The notes: a model not told the origin generated them from the sequence alone. Positions 11,870 to 23,783 are shown, counted from the first letter of the stretch. The stretch: DNA of 64,000 nt from Sepioteuthis lessoniana (GCA_963585895.1 CAUZXS010004306.1:7501-71500); one strand, 5' to 3'. Program-made: numbers and translations.

Positions 11870-12415
11870 TTGAACAGTAATTTTTGTCAAAAAACAGTAT
11901 TGTGCAAGTGCAGCATCCTTTATACTTTTTACCAGACCATGCTCCACATAACTTTCATTTCTTAAACTGAAAATTGGTTTGGTTTCTTTATTTAAAGGCA
12001 TATTAACCATCATAGGTTATTTAATGTCAAAGCTATCTTTGTAGAATAATAATTGTACTATTTAACTCATAGGTGGTGGAGTAAGGGAAGTTCCAACCTT
12101 TCCCAAGGTTATTTGTCTGAAAGTGAATGTAAGACCATAACCATATTTCACATTCATTACAATGTCACAGCCCAGCACATTAGATACTAACCCAAACTAA
12201 AAATTCATCTCAATGGTAAGATTAGAGAACATAAACATTAAAAGAAAAATGATTACACAGCTTTAAACCACATCAAAAAGAGGGTTTTCAAACCATTAGA
12301 AAACTTACTCAAATATGTGCTCAATGCTAAGGAGTATTTTTAAAACTAATATTCCATTCTTTCTGGATAAATATAGTTTCAGCCTCAATACTTTTTGAAC
12401 ACACCTCATTTATTA
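11870..12415 (+). pseudogene. Mariner relic interrupted by SINE B
   Basis: Plus-strand remnant with HPLYFLPDHAPHNFHF, a decayed mariner YSPDLAP..F motif, and a C-terminal LNAKEYF segment, ending in CAGCCTCAATACTTTTTGAAC. A SINE B copy (11976-12193) splits it. The uninterrupted relative at 32.7-33.1 kb shows the empty site. Confidence 0.6.
11976..12193 (-). mobile_element. SINE B, nested in mariner
   Basis: The tail is at the left (GGTTTGGTTTC, GGCATATTAACC, GTTATTTAATGTC) and the tRNA-like head at the right. Flanks AAACTGAAAATT and AAACTAAAAATT form a 12-bp TSD with one mismatch. The insertion is younger than the mariner it interrupts. Confidence 0.82.
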
Positions 12416-12524
12416 TTAAATATTTCCTCTCATTTAACAAGTAACCAAAATTACTTGGCGAACAGTAAGAGATTTTATAAATTGACGAAGCATCAAGTCC
12501 TATATATATATATATATATATATA

Positions 12525-12964
12525 TGAGGATAATTCAATAAATAAGGTGAATTTTGCCTAAGGAGTTGACAATAACAGGTACTGTTTATAGTTGCATCTT
12601 TTTCAAGGAAATCAATAGTGATGGGTCCTTTCATGTCCTAGAAGACTGCCAGCATGTTACTGTCTTTTTGACGAGGTTGTCGTGGCAAAGTCCTGTTGAA
12701 CCCATTTGTAAACTTTTTTAAAACTAAAACATGCTTCTCAATAATTACACATTTTTCTATGAATTTCCCATGGTTTGCATTTCTCAGCCAGCAAAAATTT
12801 GATAACAGACCTCTGCTCGGGAGCAATTATTTTTGCAAGATTAAAATGAAATTAAAATAGTTTTCTTCTGTATTCCAAATAATGTACAGTTTACATTTAT
12901 GGAATAAATAAATAAATCTATTTTGTTTTTTTTAAAAATCCCCCTGATTTACTAAATAACCTTC
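12525..12964 (-). pseudogene. Deleted mariner derivative, copy 1
   Basis: Terminal inverted repeats (TGAGGATAATTCAATAAATA left, TTAGTAAATAACCTTCA type right) flank a decayed transposase core on the minus strand: DSNMLAVF, stop, DMKGPITIDFLEK, then NST.YCQLL. This is the mariner block around the first catalytic Asp and its downstream strand. The right-end terminus follows directly, so the C-terminal half is deleted. Relatives lie at 19.0 and 60.6 kb. It sits between two TA microsatellites. Confidence 0.7.
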
Positions 12965-12989
12965 ACATATATATATATATATATATTCA

Positions 12990-13215
12990 ATAAAGATAGC
13001 CAGCCCAAGCCCTTTTGATTTGGTACACTCCCAGTCTTATGAAATTTATCAGCCAAACTCAATATTTTCAACTTGAGGCTAACATTTCATTTCAACTGCC
13101 AAATACTGTTGTCTCCAAGTACAAGCATGACATTTAACTAATACTATGACATAAAATTTAAATGTGCATAAATTCTACCCTTTTACCCTTATGGTTGGCT
13201 CCTTTATGAAACACT
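12990..13215. repeat. Unclassified dispersed repeat (pair with 61910)
   Basis: Shares a run of diverged blocks with 61910-62265 in the same orientation and order (CCCTTTTGATT, TTTCAACTGCCAAATACT, GACATAAAATTTAAATGTGC, TTTATGAAACAC). No coding signal and no termini are recognised. Confidence 0.5.
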
Positions 13216-13274
13216 GTACATATATTCACACAATTATTGATAAATCTATACTGAAAAGAATACCATGCCTATAA

Positions 13275-13450
13275 CTGTGGTTTCTGATATCTCCAGCTAG
13301 AAGTAAAAAAAAAAACAGGGTTGATTTGGTTCTCTAAAAATGGTGGTGGACAACTTTGAATTTAAACTGTTGAGAAAGCAACAGGAAACTATTCCACTCT
13401 CTCAAGAACAATTATGGTAATTCACAGTTCACAGATAGAGGAAGCTGAAA
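13275..13450 (+). repeat. SINE D (C-like) partial
   Basis: Contains CAGGGTTGATTTGGTTCTCT, CTATTCCACTCTCTC and GGTAATTCACAGTTCAC, shared with 31.0-31.1 kb. The architecture resembles SINE C downstream of its tRNA head. The head is missing here. Confidence 0.5.
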
Positions 13451-14148
13451 AAAGCCACAATAATCCAAGCCTTGAGCAGCCAAAAGAATATAAAGTAAAC
13501 ATTTTAAAAAATAGTTAAAGTACAAGCAATTCTTGTTTCCTGTAAGAAGTCAGTAGAGTTAAGAATTGAACTGCATCACAGTATAAGTATGAGTAGATAT
13601 AGTTATATCTGCTGCAAATGAGATTGGTTTAAAAATATTTGCATTTAAGCATGCAGAATCAACTCTGCAAAAGATTTTAAAGGAATAAAAAAAATACTAA
13701 TGCTATTATAGACCTGTTTTTCTTGGTAACTATTACTATTACCTAAAGACATTTTTGACAATGTAACTAATGGGTTTGGGTTAAAAAATAAATTTGGATC
13801 AATTAATAACATTATATATCAACTGCTGCAGATAACTGTACATGACCACACTTATAGCATTTTTTCTTTAATTCAAGAATAATATCCAAACCTTAAGAAT
13901 GACATTCATAATATAAGCTCTCATTATCTTTATTTGAATTTCTACAGTGAGGAATTATCATTATTATACACCAATGTCCACATCTTGGTTGTAATAGTTA
14001 ATATTTCAAATGTCAGTTGTTGTTAGAGAATTTCAAACCAAACCCTTCATTAAATCCACAAGAGTAGATTGTTCTAATTCTGCTGTCCATACTTTAAGAG
14101 TATCTACAATCAGTTAATTCTTGCTTGTAATGTCACTTGTACGTCATT

Positions 14149-14632
14149 TGGTTTGGTTCATTTAATGGCATATCAACCCCTTATGGATTATTTAATGCTG
14201 GAATTTTATTCATTTGTAAATATTTGATTATAATAATGACATATTTTCAAAATTCCCCTGAAATAATATTTTTTAAATGTCTATTATGATCATTTGTTTG
14301 AAAAGTTATACGGTATCAAATGTTTCTATCATATACTAATAATGATAATTTGCTTGCATAGTTATATGGTTTCAAGTATTCCTATCCAATACTAATAATT
14401 TTCAAACAGATCTATTTACCCTATAGATAGGATTTTAACAAGTCTTACTATTACATGCCAGAGTGAACCCAAGAGTAATATCAATGAAAAAGTGACTCAA
14501 TACTCTCCAGACCTCTAGAACTGGAGCTTTTCCACCAGATGCAGTTTAGTATCATACCCAAGATACTACCCCCTATTTTTGAGGGGAGAGAATGTAGTCA
14601 GTGTATCCTATGCCCCAATGCCAGGATGGCAG
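14149..14632 (-). repeat. SINE A copy
   Basis: The tail GGTTTGGTTCATTTAATGGC with GGCATATCAACCCC is at the left, followed by array units (TTATATGGTTTCAAGTATTC) and the body (CCAGAGTGAACCC, CTAGAACTGGAGC, ATGCAGTTTAGTATCATACC). Confidence 0.8.
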
Positions 14633-14882
14633 ATAATTTTCACAATTATGATTTCATGTAACAAATAATCCTTTGTAAACAATTGCAACTTCAAGTAACT
14701 ATTCTTAATACAAATAATTTGCATACAGTTAAATGGTCTTATGTATTAATCATTCTATTTAAGAATAATTATCATTTGTTTGCACACAATTATATGGTTT
14801 CAAGCATTCCTATCCAATACTAATAATTTTCAAACAGCTCTATTTAACTCATAGATGAGACCCTAACAGGTACTACCACTGA
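14633..14882 (-). repeat. SINE A, second truncated copy
   Basis: Array units and the first part of a body (TTTAACTCATAGATGAGACC, ACAGGTACTACCACTG) directly follow the preceding copy and then stop abruptly. This is either a second insertion or an unequal-exchange product of 14149-14632. Confidence 0.6.
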
Positions 14883-15479
14883 AACTAATGTTCTATGCTA
14901 TATCTACTGAGGTTATTAAAACCTAACATGGTTGGTGATTCTTACATTCAGCTAATCTTTCAAGTTTTTATATTTAGGAATAAAGACAAGAAATAGAGAT
15001 GCCCACTTTTTCTGATGCTTTTTTTTTGCCTGATGTGATTTGATTGATTAAAGACCATCTGATAATAAAAATCCCTAGTCACAGTCAAATTAGTTTTTTT
15101 AAATACAATATCAACAACTACTTTCTGGAGTCTTTCATATCTATCAGCATAATGATTTAACAACATATAAGAGATTATTTTCACTGTCATTAATAGATGC
15201 AAACACCCAACACACTAAGTTAAAGTTAGATATATTTAAAGCTGACAGCTCACAGTATTAGGTTAAATAGATTACAAGTCAACTATCAGAACTAATATAT
15301 CAAAATTAGACTTATTTGAATATTCTTATCAATAATATCTCAAAACACTAATACTTATTGGACTAATAGTCCAAAGATATGTCAATATAGGTAATTGTTT
15401 ATTTCATATATTTATGTATATTTTCAGTATGAATATGACAAAACTAGCTTACAGCAAATCTAACTCAAAATTGTCTGTC

Positions 15480-15665
15480 AATACCAAAAAATGACAGTGT
15501 AGTTTTACACCATATCAAACAAAGGAGTTTTGGGCACTTTGAAAACTCAAGGGAATAAGTGCATTGAATATCAAAGGGGTTATTTTGAAGGAAATTAGCA
15601 TTTTATTCATTGTTTACCTGTCTTCATAGATAAAAATTCAATCTTGATACTTTTTTAAAAACCCC
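15480..15665 (+). pseudogene. Mariner C-terminal fragment
   Basis: Plus-strand translation includes KCIEYQRGYFEGN, which resembles the KCI...G.YFEG C-terminus of mariner transposases. It ends with CAATCTTGATACTTTTTTA, the family terminus. The remainder is missing. Confidence 0.5.
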
Positions 15666-15880
15666 TTTAAGTCCTAATAAAAACAGGCTAATTTTAGGTC
15701 TCAAAGAGACAATAAAATGTACAGAGAAAACATGTATCCATATTTTCATCCTTTTTCAATTATGGAGGATGAGATTATAAAAAAAAATAATAAACAGAAA
15801 ATAGAATTCAAATCAATGAAAATTTTTGATTGATAAATATTAAAAGAAAAAGACAAAATTTACAGACCAATTATTACCTC

Positions 15881-16029
15881 TTATTTTGGTTGTGATTTTT
15901 CAGACTGTTGTCCTTATCTTTATTGTTGTTAGTTGAAACACTAGATCGGAGGATAGAGTGGCTGAAACAGGTTTCAACTAACAACAATAAAGATGAGGAC
16001 AACAGTCCAAAATATCACAACCAAAATAA
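15881..16029. repeat. Long inverted repeat (59-bp arms, 31-nt loop)
   Basis: The left arm 15881-15939 and right arm 15971-16029 are near-perfect reverse complements, with the innermost 36 bp having a single mismatch (TTGTCCTTATC versus GATGAGGACAA). Transcription from either strand would give a strong hairpin. No transposon signature or target duplication is seen. An apparent reading frame across it is a shadow. Confidence 0.9.
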
Positions 16030-16135
16030 TACACATCAAGCCTCATCTCAAAAATTCAGACAGATAATCATTATCTACGATGAATACTATTTTATCTTTT
16101 TGTTTTTTATCCCAATTTGCTCAAGTTGTCATTTT

Positions 16136-16971
16136 GTTGGTTGGTTGGATTTTATGGCATATCAACCTTTGTAGGTTATTTAACACCAAATCCATTTTTA
16201 TGTAAATAATCAGTTCCATTTCAAACAATTCAGTTTAGCATGAGTACACAGTTTAATTGTCAAAAATATTTCTATTTTAAACTATTCAGTTTAGTCAAAC
16301 AGTTCTAATTCAGTTTAGCATAAGTACAGATATTGTTTACACCATAAAATGTCAAAACAGTTCTATATATAACAATTCAGTTTAGTGTAAGTACAGTTTC
16401 AATGTCAAAAACAGTTCAATTTCAAACAATTCAGTTTAGCATAAGCACACAGTTTAAATGTAAGTACAGTTTAATTGTGAAAAAATTTTTTATTTCAAGC
16501 TATTCAGTTTAGTATAAGTACTGATTTTGTTTACACACAGTTAAATGTCAAAACAGTTCTATATTAGATAAATCATTTTAGTGTAAGTATAGTTTCAATG
16601 TCAAAAACAGTTCCATTTCAAATAATTCAGTTTAGAATAAGCACGCAGTTTAAATGTAAGTATGGTTTAATTGTCAAAAAACATTTCTATTTCAAGTTAT
16701 TCAGTTTAGTCAAACAATTCAGTTTAGCATAAGTATACCATTAGTTCTATTTAACCCATAGATAGGACCCTACCAGGTGCTACCGTTCTGGGCCAGAGTG
16801 GACCTGGAAGCAATGGCAATGAAGGGGTACTCTGCATTCCCCAAAGCTCCAGCATCACTGGAACCTTACCATCAGATTGTTTAGTGTCATATCCAGGACA
16901 CTCATTGGGGGTGGGTGGGTCTTAACCTTCTGCAGAGGTGCAGTCAGTATATTCCACAGACCCAGCCGACT
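16136..16971 (-). repeat. SINE A copy with expanded internal array
   Basis: The tail is at the left (TTGGTTGGTTGGATTTTATG, GGCATATCAACC, GTAGGTTATTTAACACC). About 550 bp of tandem units based on AACAATTCAGTTTAGCATAAG, ACACAGTTTAAATGT and TTCTATTTCAAGCTATTC follow, then a conserved body ending CACAGACCCAGCCGAC. It is one of the longest copies in the window. Confidence 0.9.
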
Positions 16972-17534
16972 GTGATAAAAAGGTACAGTGCAGATCAGAA
17001 ATAATCAAAAAAGATATGTTCTGCGGGACTAAATATCCCTTTTGCCTCAGGGAAGCCTAATTAAATGTAGTAACTGAGCAACTAAACTAAGAATGGCCAT
17101 TGGTTTGCGAGAAGTGAAGTTATACTGGAAAATCCATCCATTCCTTCAAGATCTTTTTCAGCACCATTTCTTCAGCCCTTTTTTTAAAAAATTAGTAGTA
17201 TCAACAGCATCTTTTATTTATTTTTTAGATAAAGCATTATCCATCATCAGAATTACTAATTTTGAATAGTATTTTCTTCCATCTTTATAGTTTTACTGAA
17301 CATTTTTAAGTGCGTTACGAAGTTATTTACAACCTGCAACTTACTGATGATAATTTTTATCTAAATTGTTTTTGCTTAACGATAACATTTTAATCTATAA
17401 GTAAAAATTCTACACTTATAAAATCAAAGTTCTAAGCTACTCATCAATCAGCACAAGGCAATAGATTCTAAATATTTTGTCAGATGTTATTCATAAAGGG
17501 ATTTCGGACTTAAAAATATTGTGAAATTATTCTG

Positions 17535-17978
17535 GGTGGTTCGTTTTAACGTTAACCCTTGTTGGGTTATTTATTCTAGTCATTTTTTGCAAGTAATTAC
17601 ATGGTTTCAAGTAAATAATAATTATTTGCATACAATTATAGCTTCAAGTAACTATTCTTAATACAAATAATTTGCACACATTCATATGGTTTCAAGTGTT
17701 TCTATCAAATACTTTATCCACTATTATATAGTTTCAAGAAACTATTCCTATCTAATAATAATCATTTGTTTGCACAGTTATATGGTATCAAGCATCAATA
17801 TAAATAATTTTCAAACAGATCCTATTTGACCTATAGATGGGACCTTAAGAAATACTACCATTTTGGATCAGAGTATATCTAGGAGTAATGGCAATAAAAG
17901 AGTACTTCACACTCCTCAGCACTCCAGAAGTGTAGCCTCACCACTAGATGCAGTTTGATATTATACCCAGGACACAAA
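17535..17978 (-). repeat. SINE A copy, partly inverted-duplicated
   Basis: Tail GTTAACCCTTGTTGGGTTATTT at the left, array units, then body with ATGGGACC, GGAGTAATGGC and CACCACTAGATGCAGTTTG. Its body is copied in reverse orientation immediately to the right (see 17816-18101). Confidence 0.8.
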
Positions 17979-18101
17979 ATTACTCTGTCTGAAGGTGCTG
18001 AGGAGTGTGAAGTACTCTTTTATTGCCATTACTCCTAGATATACTCTGATCCAAAATGGTAGTATTTCTTAAGGTCCCATCTATAGGTCAAATAGGATCT
18101 G
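17816..18101. repeat. Perfect 107-bp inverted duplication of SINE A body
   Basis: Arms 17816-17922 and 17995-18101 are exact reverse complements by eye over all 107 positions, separated by 72 nt. Independent SINE A copies in this window differ from each other at many positions, so the right arm must be a recent copy of the left arm and not a second insertion. Confidence 0.92.
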
Positions 18102-19030
18102 ATATGGTAATTCATGCCATTTATCTATCCATTTCCAATTAACAGACTGATTTGGCTTGACCACCCAGTTTTTTATTATATTGACCTGTATTGTTTTGGC
18201 TGGATTTGCTGAAATTTTGCTTTATCCCAGTTATCATCAGTTAATTTGTACTTAAGAAAAGTTTCACCCAGGTTTCACAATATTATCCTTAAACACCAAC
18301 AACACTTGCATCATTATTAACAATATCAACATTATTAATAATAACCCCCTCTTCATCCTCCTCCTCAAACAGCTGTTTATCTGAGTAATTACCCTCACTT
18401 TTCTTAATCTCTTAAGTTTATTTTCATTAAATTACAAGGATGCACAACAAACATGTCATAAGAGAAAACTGTCCTACCTGACTAAGGACAACAGCAGGTC
18501 CTTTCCAGCTTTTCATGTTCATACACTAATAGACAACATCTGCAGATGTCACAGTGCACTCCTATACTTTTCACTAGCCTCAGCCTTGATATAATTCTTT
18601 ATCACACAGTGCATGGTATTCATATTAGTTGTTACATCAGCTGTAACTGGTTCAAAGTGCTTATGGATGATTAGTCAAGACTGAGGACATATTTGTATTT
18701 CATCAAAAAACAATTTGGTTAAGGACTAAAAATCCCATTATTCTGGAGTGAATTCTTGGCACTCATTGACAAAGAAACTTCAGGAGTGCATTTCATATCA
18801 TTAATGACTTTTAGTAATACAAAATTGGGATGTACAATAATACCATTACTAAATGGGGACTTAGAAGCAATTGTAATGGTTTCAACACTCAATTTTTCCT
18901 GAATTTCTTTAAAATTCTCTTAAAAACTTCCTTGGCAACCCAAAATAAGAAATCTAAATTAGATTAATACTGCAAATAATCACATCCTAAAAGTCAGGGA
19001 GTTGAATACTTAGTTACTAAGGCAACAATA

Positions 19031-19588
19031 TGAAGGGGTTACTCTAAATAAGGGGGATTTTTTGAAAGAAGCAAAATAATTTTTTTCATAATTTTCTTCC
19101 ATAAATGTAAACTCTGCATTGTTTGGAATTAGTTTATAGAAAAAATTATTTTAACCTTGTAAAAATATTTGTTTTGAGGCTATTCAAAATGGCAGGAAAC
19201 TAAACAGAGTGCTCTAGACTTCAATAGAGGTTTGTCATCAAATTTTTAGTGACTGAGAAGTGCAAACCATGTGAAATTTACAAAAGAATGTGTAATGTGT
19301 ACAGAGAAGCATGTTTTAGTAAAAAAATTTTTACAAGTGAATTAAATATGGATTGCTACTATGAGCTAAATTTGAAAAGATATTCTCTGTAGTAAAAACA
19401 CACTGACTCTCCAGTAATGAAAAAGTTCCAGGCACAGTGTTCAGTAAAGAAGATCATGCTGACAGTTTTCTGGGACTTAAAAGGACCAATCACTATTAAT
19501 TTCCTTGAATAAGGAGAAAGTGTAAACAGTCCTTCCTATTGCCAACTCCTTAAGTAAAATTCACCTTTATTTATTAGATGACCCTTGA
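19031..19588 (+). pseudogene. Deleted mariner derivative, copy 2
   Basis: Ends TGAAGGGGTTACTCTAAATA and TTTATTAGATGACCCTTGA are imperfect inverted repeats. The plus strand encodes KKIMLTVFWDLKGPITINFL, the mariner block around the first catalytic Asp (VFWD), followed by broken NS..YCQL codons and then directly by the terminus. It has the same internal structure as the copies at 12.5 and 60.6 kb. Confidence 0.75.
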
Positions 19589-22500
19589 ATGCAGAATACC
19601 AAACTAATGAGATGTGTTTTCCTTTAGATCTATACATACATATTTTAATTATTTTTACCTTAGGATGGAGATGTAGACAGCTGAATTTTAAGCACACCTC
19701 ATAGGAATCACAAAATCTATCATTTTTTAGGAAACTATCATCACTAAAGTCCTTATAACTCTTTACCAACAAATATAATTTCTCTTTAGATACATGAGCA
19801 AAATATTTTTTATTTATTCCTTTTTTTTATTTCTCATCATTCAGTAAAGACTAGCACTATAATATGTAATATAACAGATGAAGCCAAACCACAACCATCA
19901 CCAAAAAGCATATTACTTAGAGGAATGCATTAATGTCTTTAAGATGTACATTGTAACTTAACCTTCTGACCCAATACTTCATTAGTATCATTATTAAAAT
20001 TTAGAACCTACTGCTTTTTTTTTTTAATTTTTAATTTTATTTTACTCAAAAAGAGAAGAATCTCATTCCTCACAACATTTGCTTGAATCAATAACTTAAA
20101 AAATTTTTTTTAAACAAACCAAGCTGGGAAATTCACCTTCAAAAGATCAAAGTTCAACACTGAAATATCAAACTGAAATTTTGTATTTGATGATGAGTAT
20201 GTAATTATAAACCTTTCATAATAAGACAATATCTCAAGTAAGATTTTCATCCATCCAACATTTGTAAAAATATGGTACAAGCATTATCCAGAGCCCCCAT
20301 AACAAAAGACTCTTTTACTAATGTGGACATTTCAGATTCAATTAAAAGTAAAACAAACATTTTCAGAGATACATTTTACTCTCATAACTTGTTACCGGTA
20401 TCAATTCAGATGTTACTGTGGGGGAGGGGGGGCACTAGCTTCACTTTCAGTTCCAACAAATGTAAAAAAAAAAAAAAAAAATTCTCCTTCATAATATTCT
20501 AAGTAATGGCAGCACAAGTAGCTGATGCCAAGGACTCATTTTCTTCAGACATATTTGCTGTTGTGAAGAAAAAAATAAATGGTTGAACGTATTCAGGTAA
20601 CTTTCAAAGTTTATTGTAAAATTATTCAAATTTAACTGGAAGTTCTGTCATATTTAGGCCAGATGAATAGTGATAATCATAAAATTCCTTAAAGGCCAAA
20701 ATAGACAAGTATTTCAGCCTATCAAGAACAGAGTGCTTAATTCCCTTAACATCATCTTCACTGACTGTCTTCATATTTTAAATCTTTAAGGCAGTCCTGA
20801 GCACGGTTATATTGCCAAACCTTGCCTTATTTTTTTTCTATATTGGTAAAAAGTTGCCAAATTTTTAAGTCTTTTGCTTTTTCCACCCACTGTAGTTATC
20901 TTCAAACACCAGCAAAGGGGGTGTCTTCAAAGTGATAATCTGTATTTTTATTCATATACTATTAGACTCGTCAATTAGTAATCTATATAGATGGTTTCAA
21001 TATAGCTGATATCAATCTCATGTTGCAACTTTTTTTATATCTCAACAGGGACAATCAACACAAGTGAGGTTGGACATTTGCACTGGTTTATTTATATTCA
21101 AAATGTGTCATAACAAAAACAATGCTCCACTGAGACATTTTAGTGTTTGTGACTGAAATGTTGTGTAGTAGTGATACTGGCTTTTTGTATTTTAAAAAAT
21201 GCATCAATCCATGTTGGTTATTATTGAGCAATACATACTAGAGTGAATTTGTGTAGTGTACTTGTCATTTGTCTCCCTCCTGAACTTGAACAATGAAATT
21301 GTTTCAAATTAAGAAAGACTTCTACAGAGATTTTTCTTGTTTAGCAACAAGCTAATGTGGCAGATTGCTTGAGTTGTACTTAATGTCATGAGTAGTACCA
21401 GTATTTCAAATCAAGAAAAATATTCGTCAAACATCTACATCAATAGAAGATGATTGCAACTTAGAGTCAAATAATATGAAAAGCACAAGTTCCCACTGAA
21501 GCAACAATGAGCCAACTCAGTACTTTCATAGATGTCTACTTAGAAACAGCAAGTACTATAGCAACCAAAGTCCTGTTTGCCAGACTAAGCAAAGCTTTAG
21601 TAAATAACAGAAAATGATTATATTGTGTATACTGTGATCCATGTTGCTTGACTGATTCAGAAATTTTTTGAAAAAAAAAAAAAAAATTCTTTTTAAATAA
21701 TGTCAAACAAACTGATGATGCATGATATCACCATAAAAATTGTGCTAATGCACTGTCCTCATCTATGAAATTTTGGTAAATTATAAAATAACGCTTCCTA
21801 GTTGCCCTAATCTTTGGATTTGGTTATTTTATACATTTCCCCCAAAGGTGAAATCCACTTTGAAAGGTCAATTCTAAACAATAGTAGAATTTTTATTTTA
21901 TTTTAAAGGGCTATGAGACCTACATGTCATCCATGAAAATGACTTCTAGAATAAAAGAAATTCTGGGAAGTGTGTATAAAAAATGATGAGATAATATTTT
22001 GAAGTTGTTTTTGAAAAAAATTAGTTTCTTTTTAGACATAGCTTGTATTCATATGAATAGGTTTTTATTCCTTGATTTCTTCATTTGATGAAATTAAATG
22101 GCATGAAGACCTCAGTAGAGAGAATCCAAAAATTAAAAATAAATCAACATTTGTGTAAATACAAAAACTTTCTTAAAAATAAAAAAAGCTAACATGTTCA
22201 AAAAATATCATCTGTCTACCATAAAACAATACCAAATAAGGTAAAACTCTATATTAATAAAATTCTCAAGTTTATATAACTTTAACCCAGAAATAACAGC
22301 ACATCTAAAAATATTTTTATTAGAGGAATATACTTAAAATCGCTCCTAGAGAATAAAGCAATTTCCAGTACAATTTGCAAGTGAATTGATTTTGTAGGCC
22401 ATGAGTCTGTATTGAACATCATTTTGTAATCCTCCAAATTCTCAATATAATGGAAATAACTATGAAAAGTAAACTAAAATTGTTCATTCCTTCCTATATA

Positions 22501-22899
22501 GAAGCATCAGTATTGTCATGAACAACGGTTACAACAAGAACCAAATGGGTCTGTAGGTTGTCTCTTACTAGCACTATTAATAAAGAAATATAAACACATC
22601 AATAAGGCTATGATAATAAGCATATAATTCCATTTATAAAGCTTAGTGAGGCATCTTGGTTATTTAGCTCAAAGAAACACACCTCTGAAAAATAATATTT
22701 TTTACTTCAGGATGCACAATTTTAGATGACAGATAAGTTCTGATTTTCATAGAAAGCAATTGAGCATGCCTTGCATGAGTCTTAAATACAATTGTGTTTG
22801 TATGTGTTTCTCCTAAATCTATGCATGTGCTCAAAAAGGGAGAGAGTGATTTACATACACAAGAAAAGCACATAAAGGTAAACTGACACTGATAGACTC

Positions 22900-22925
22900 T
22901 GTGTTTGTGTGTGTGTGTGTGTGTA
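22900..22925. repeat. (GT)n microsatellite
   Basis: Short GT run in an otherwise featureless AT-rich part of the large intron. Confidence 0.9.
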
Positions 22926-23082
22926 ACATTAAATATTTTCAGGGAGTAATTGTGAAACAAACAAAAGGAACTGACCAATTGTATTGATTTTGTAGAACTT
23001 TAAAAAAAAATTTCAAAATAAAATAAAGGCAAATGCAGAGGAAAGTATCAAAACACCTACCATCTGGGAAACAGCAGGATGA

Positions 23083-23460
23083 AAATAAAATATAATAAAA
23101 AAGAAAAATAAATAAATAAATAAATAAATAATGATGATGATAATAGAAATGAAAATAAAATAAAAAAATGAATAATAAAATTGAATAAAAAAATGATAAT
23201 GAAGAAAAGAAACAAATAAATGATAAATAATAAAAAAAATAATATAATGAAATAAGACACAATAAATAATAGAAACAAAAATAAAAGAAAAAATGATGAA
23301 TACTTTAAAAGAATAATGAAATAATAAAAAATGATAAATAAAAACAAGAATAAAAGATAAAAAATGATAAAAATGATAAATTCATGCATAATTGTAACCA
23401 AAATAAAGAGGGGAAAAAAAAGGAAAGTCATAGCAATAAAGAAAATAAAACTAAAAAAAA
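23083..23460. repeat. Degenerate AAAT/GATA-rich low-complexity tract
   Basis: About 380 bp composed almost wholly of A, T and scattered G: AAAT repeats, GATGATGATAAT, AAAGAAAAA. Its complement reads as strings of Phe, Leu, Ile and Tyr in several frames, which looks like a membrane protein but is a composition artefact. Confidence 0.85.
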
Positions 23461-23783
23461 AAATTTTTTAAGATAGTAAAAAGTGGAGATGCCCAAGGAG
23501 GCATAACAAGCAAATAATAATAAAATAAATTATTTCAGAGACTGCTTGCATTACTTTAAATGCCAACTACAAATACAACCTTAAAGGAAATGTTAGTGAT
23601 AAAGTGCATAGGACACAAGAAAATGTTACATAAATGAAAGTCAATATATTTAAGTGCAAAATATACAAATAAACATTTTACTACCTATGAAAAAATAATC
23701 AGTATCAAAAAACATTTCATTAAAAAAAAAAATTTGTATCTCATTTAGTATTAATGGTATTTGAAGTTAACACCACCATTTCT

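Noticed and set aside
15908-16174. 88-codon open frame on the plus strand
   Set aside because: It crosses a perfect hairpin and runs into a SINE tail; no domain or splice context.
16190-16740. Regular short repeats reminiscent of a CRISPR array
   Set aside because: Units are unequal, diverged and part of the SINE A internal array in a eukaryotic genome; there are no spacers of constant length.
18480-18990. Possible transposase-like minus-strand fragments
   Set aside because: Short broken pieces with no family motif; too weak to list.
20620-21600. Possible decayed DNA transposon (hAT-like impression on the minus strand)
   Set aside because: No motif could be read with confidence and no terminal repeats were found.
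22939-23431. Minus-strand frames of 107-124 codons resembling multi-pass membrane proteins
   Set aside because: They come from an AAAT-rich low-complexity tract; Phe/Leu/Ile runs occur in more than one frame, so composition explains them.
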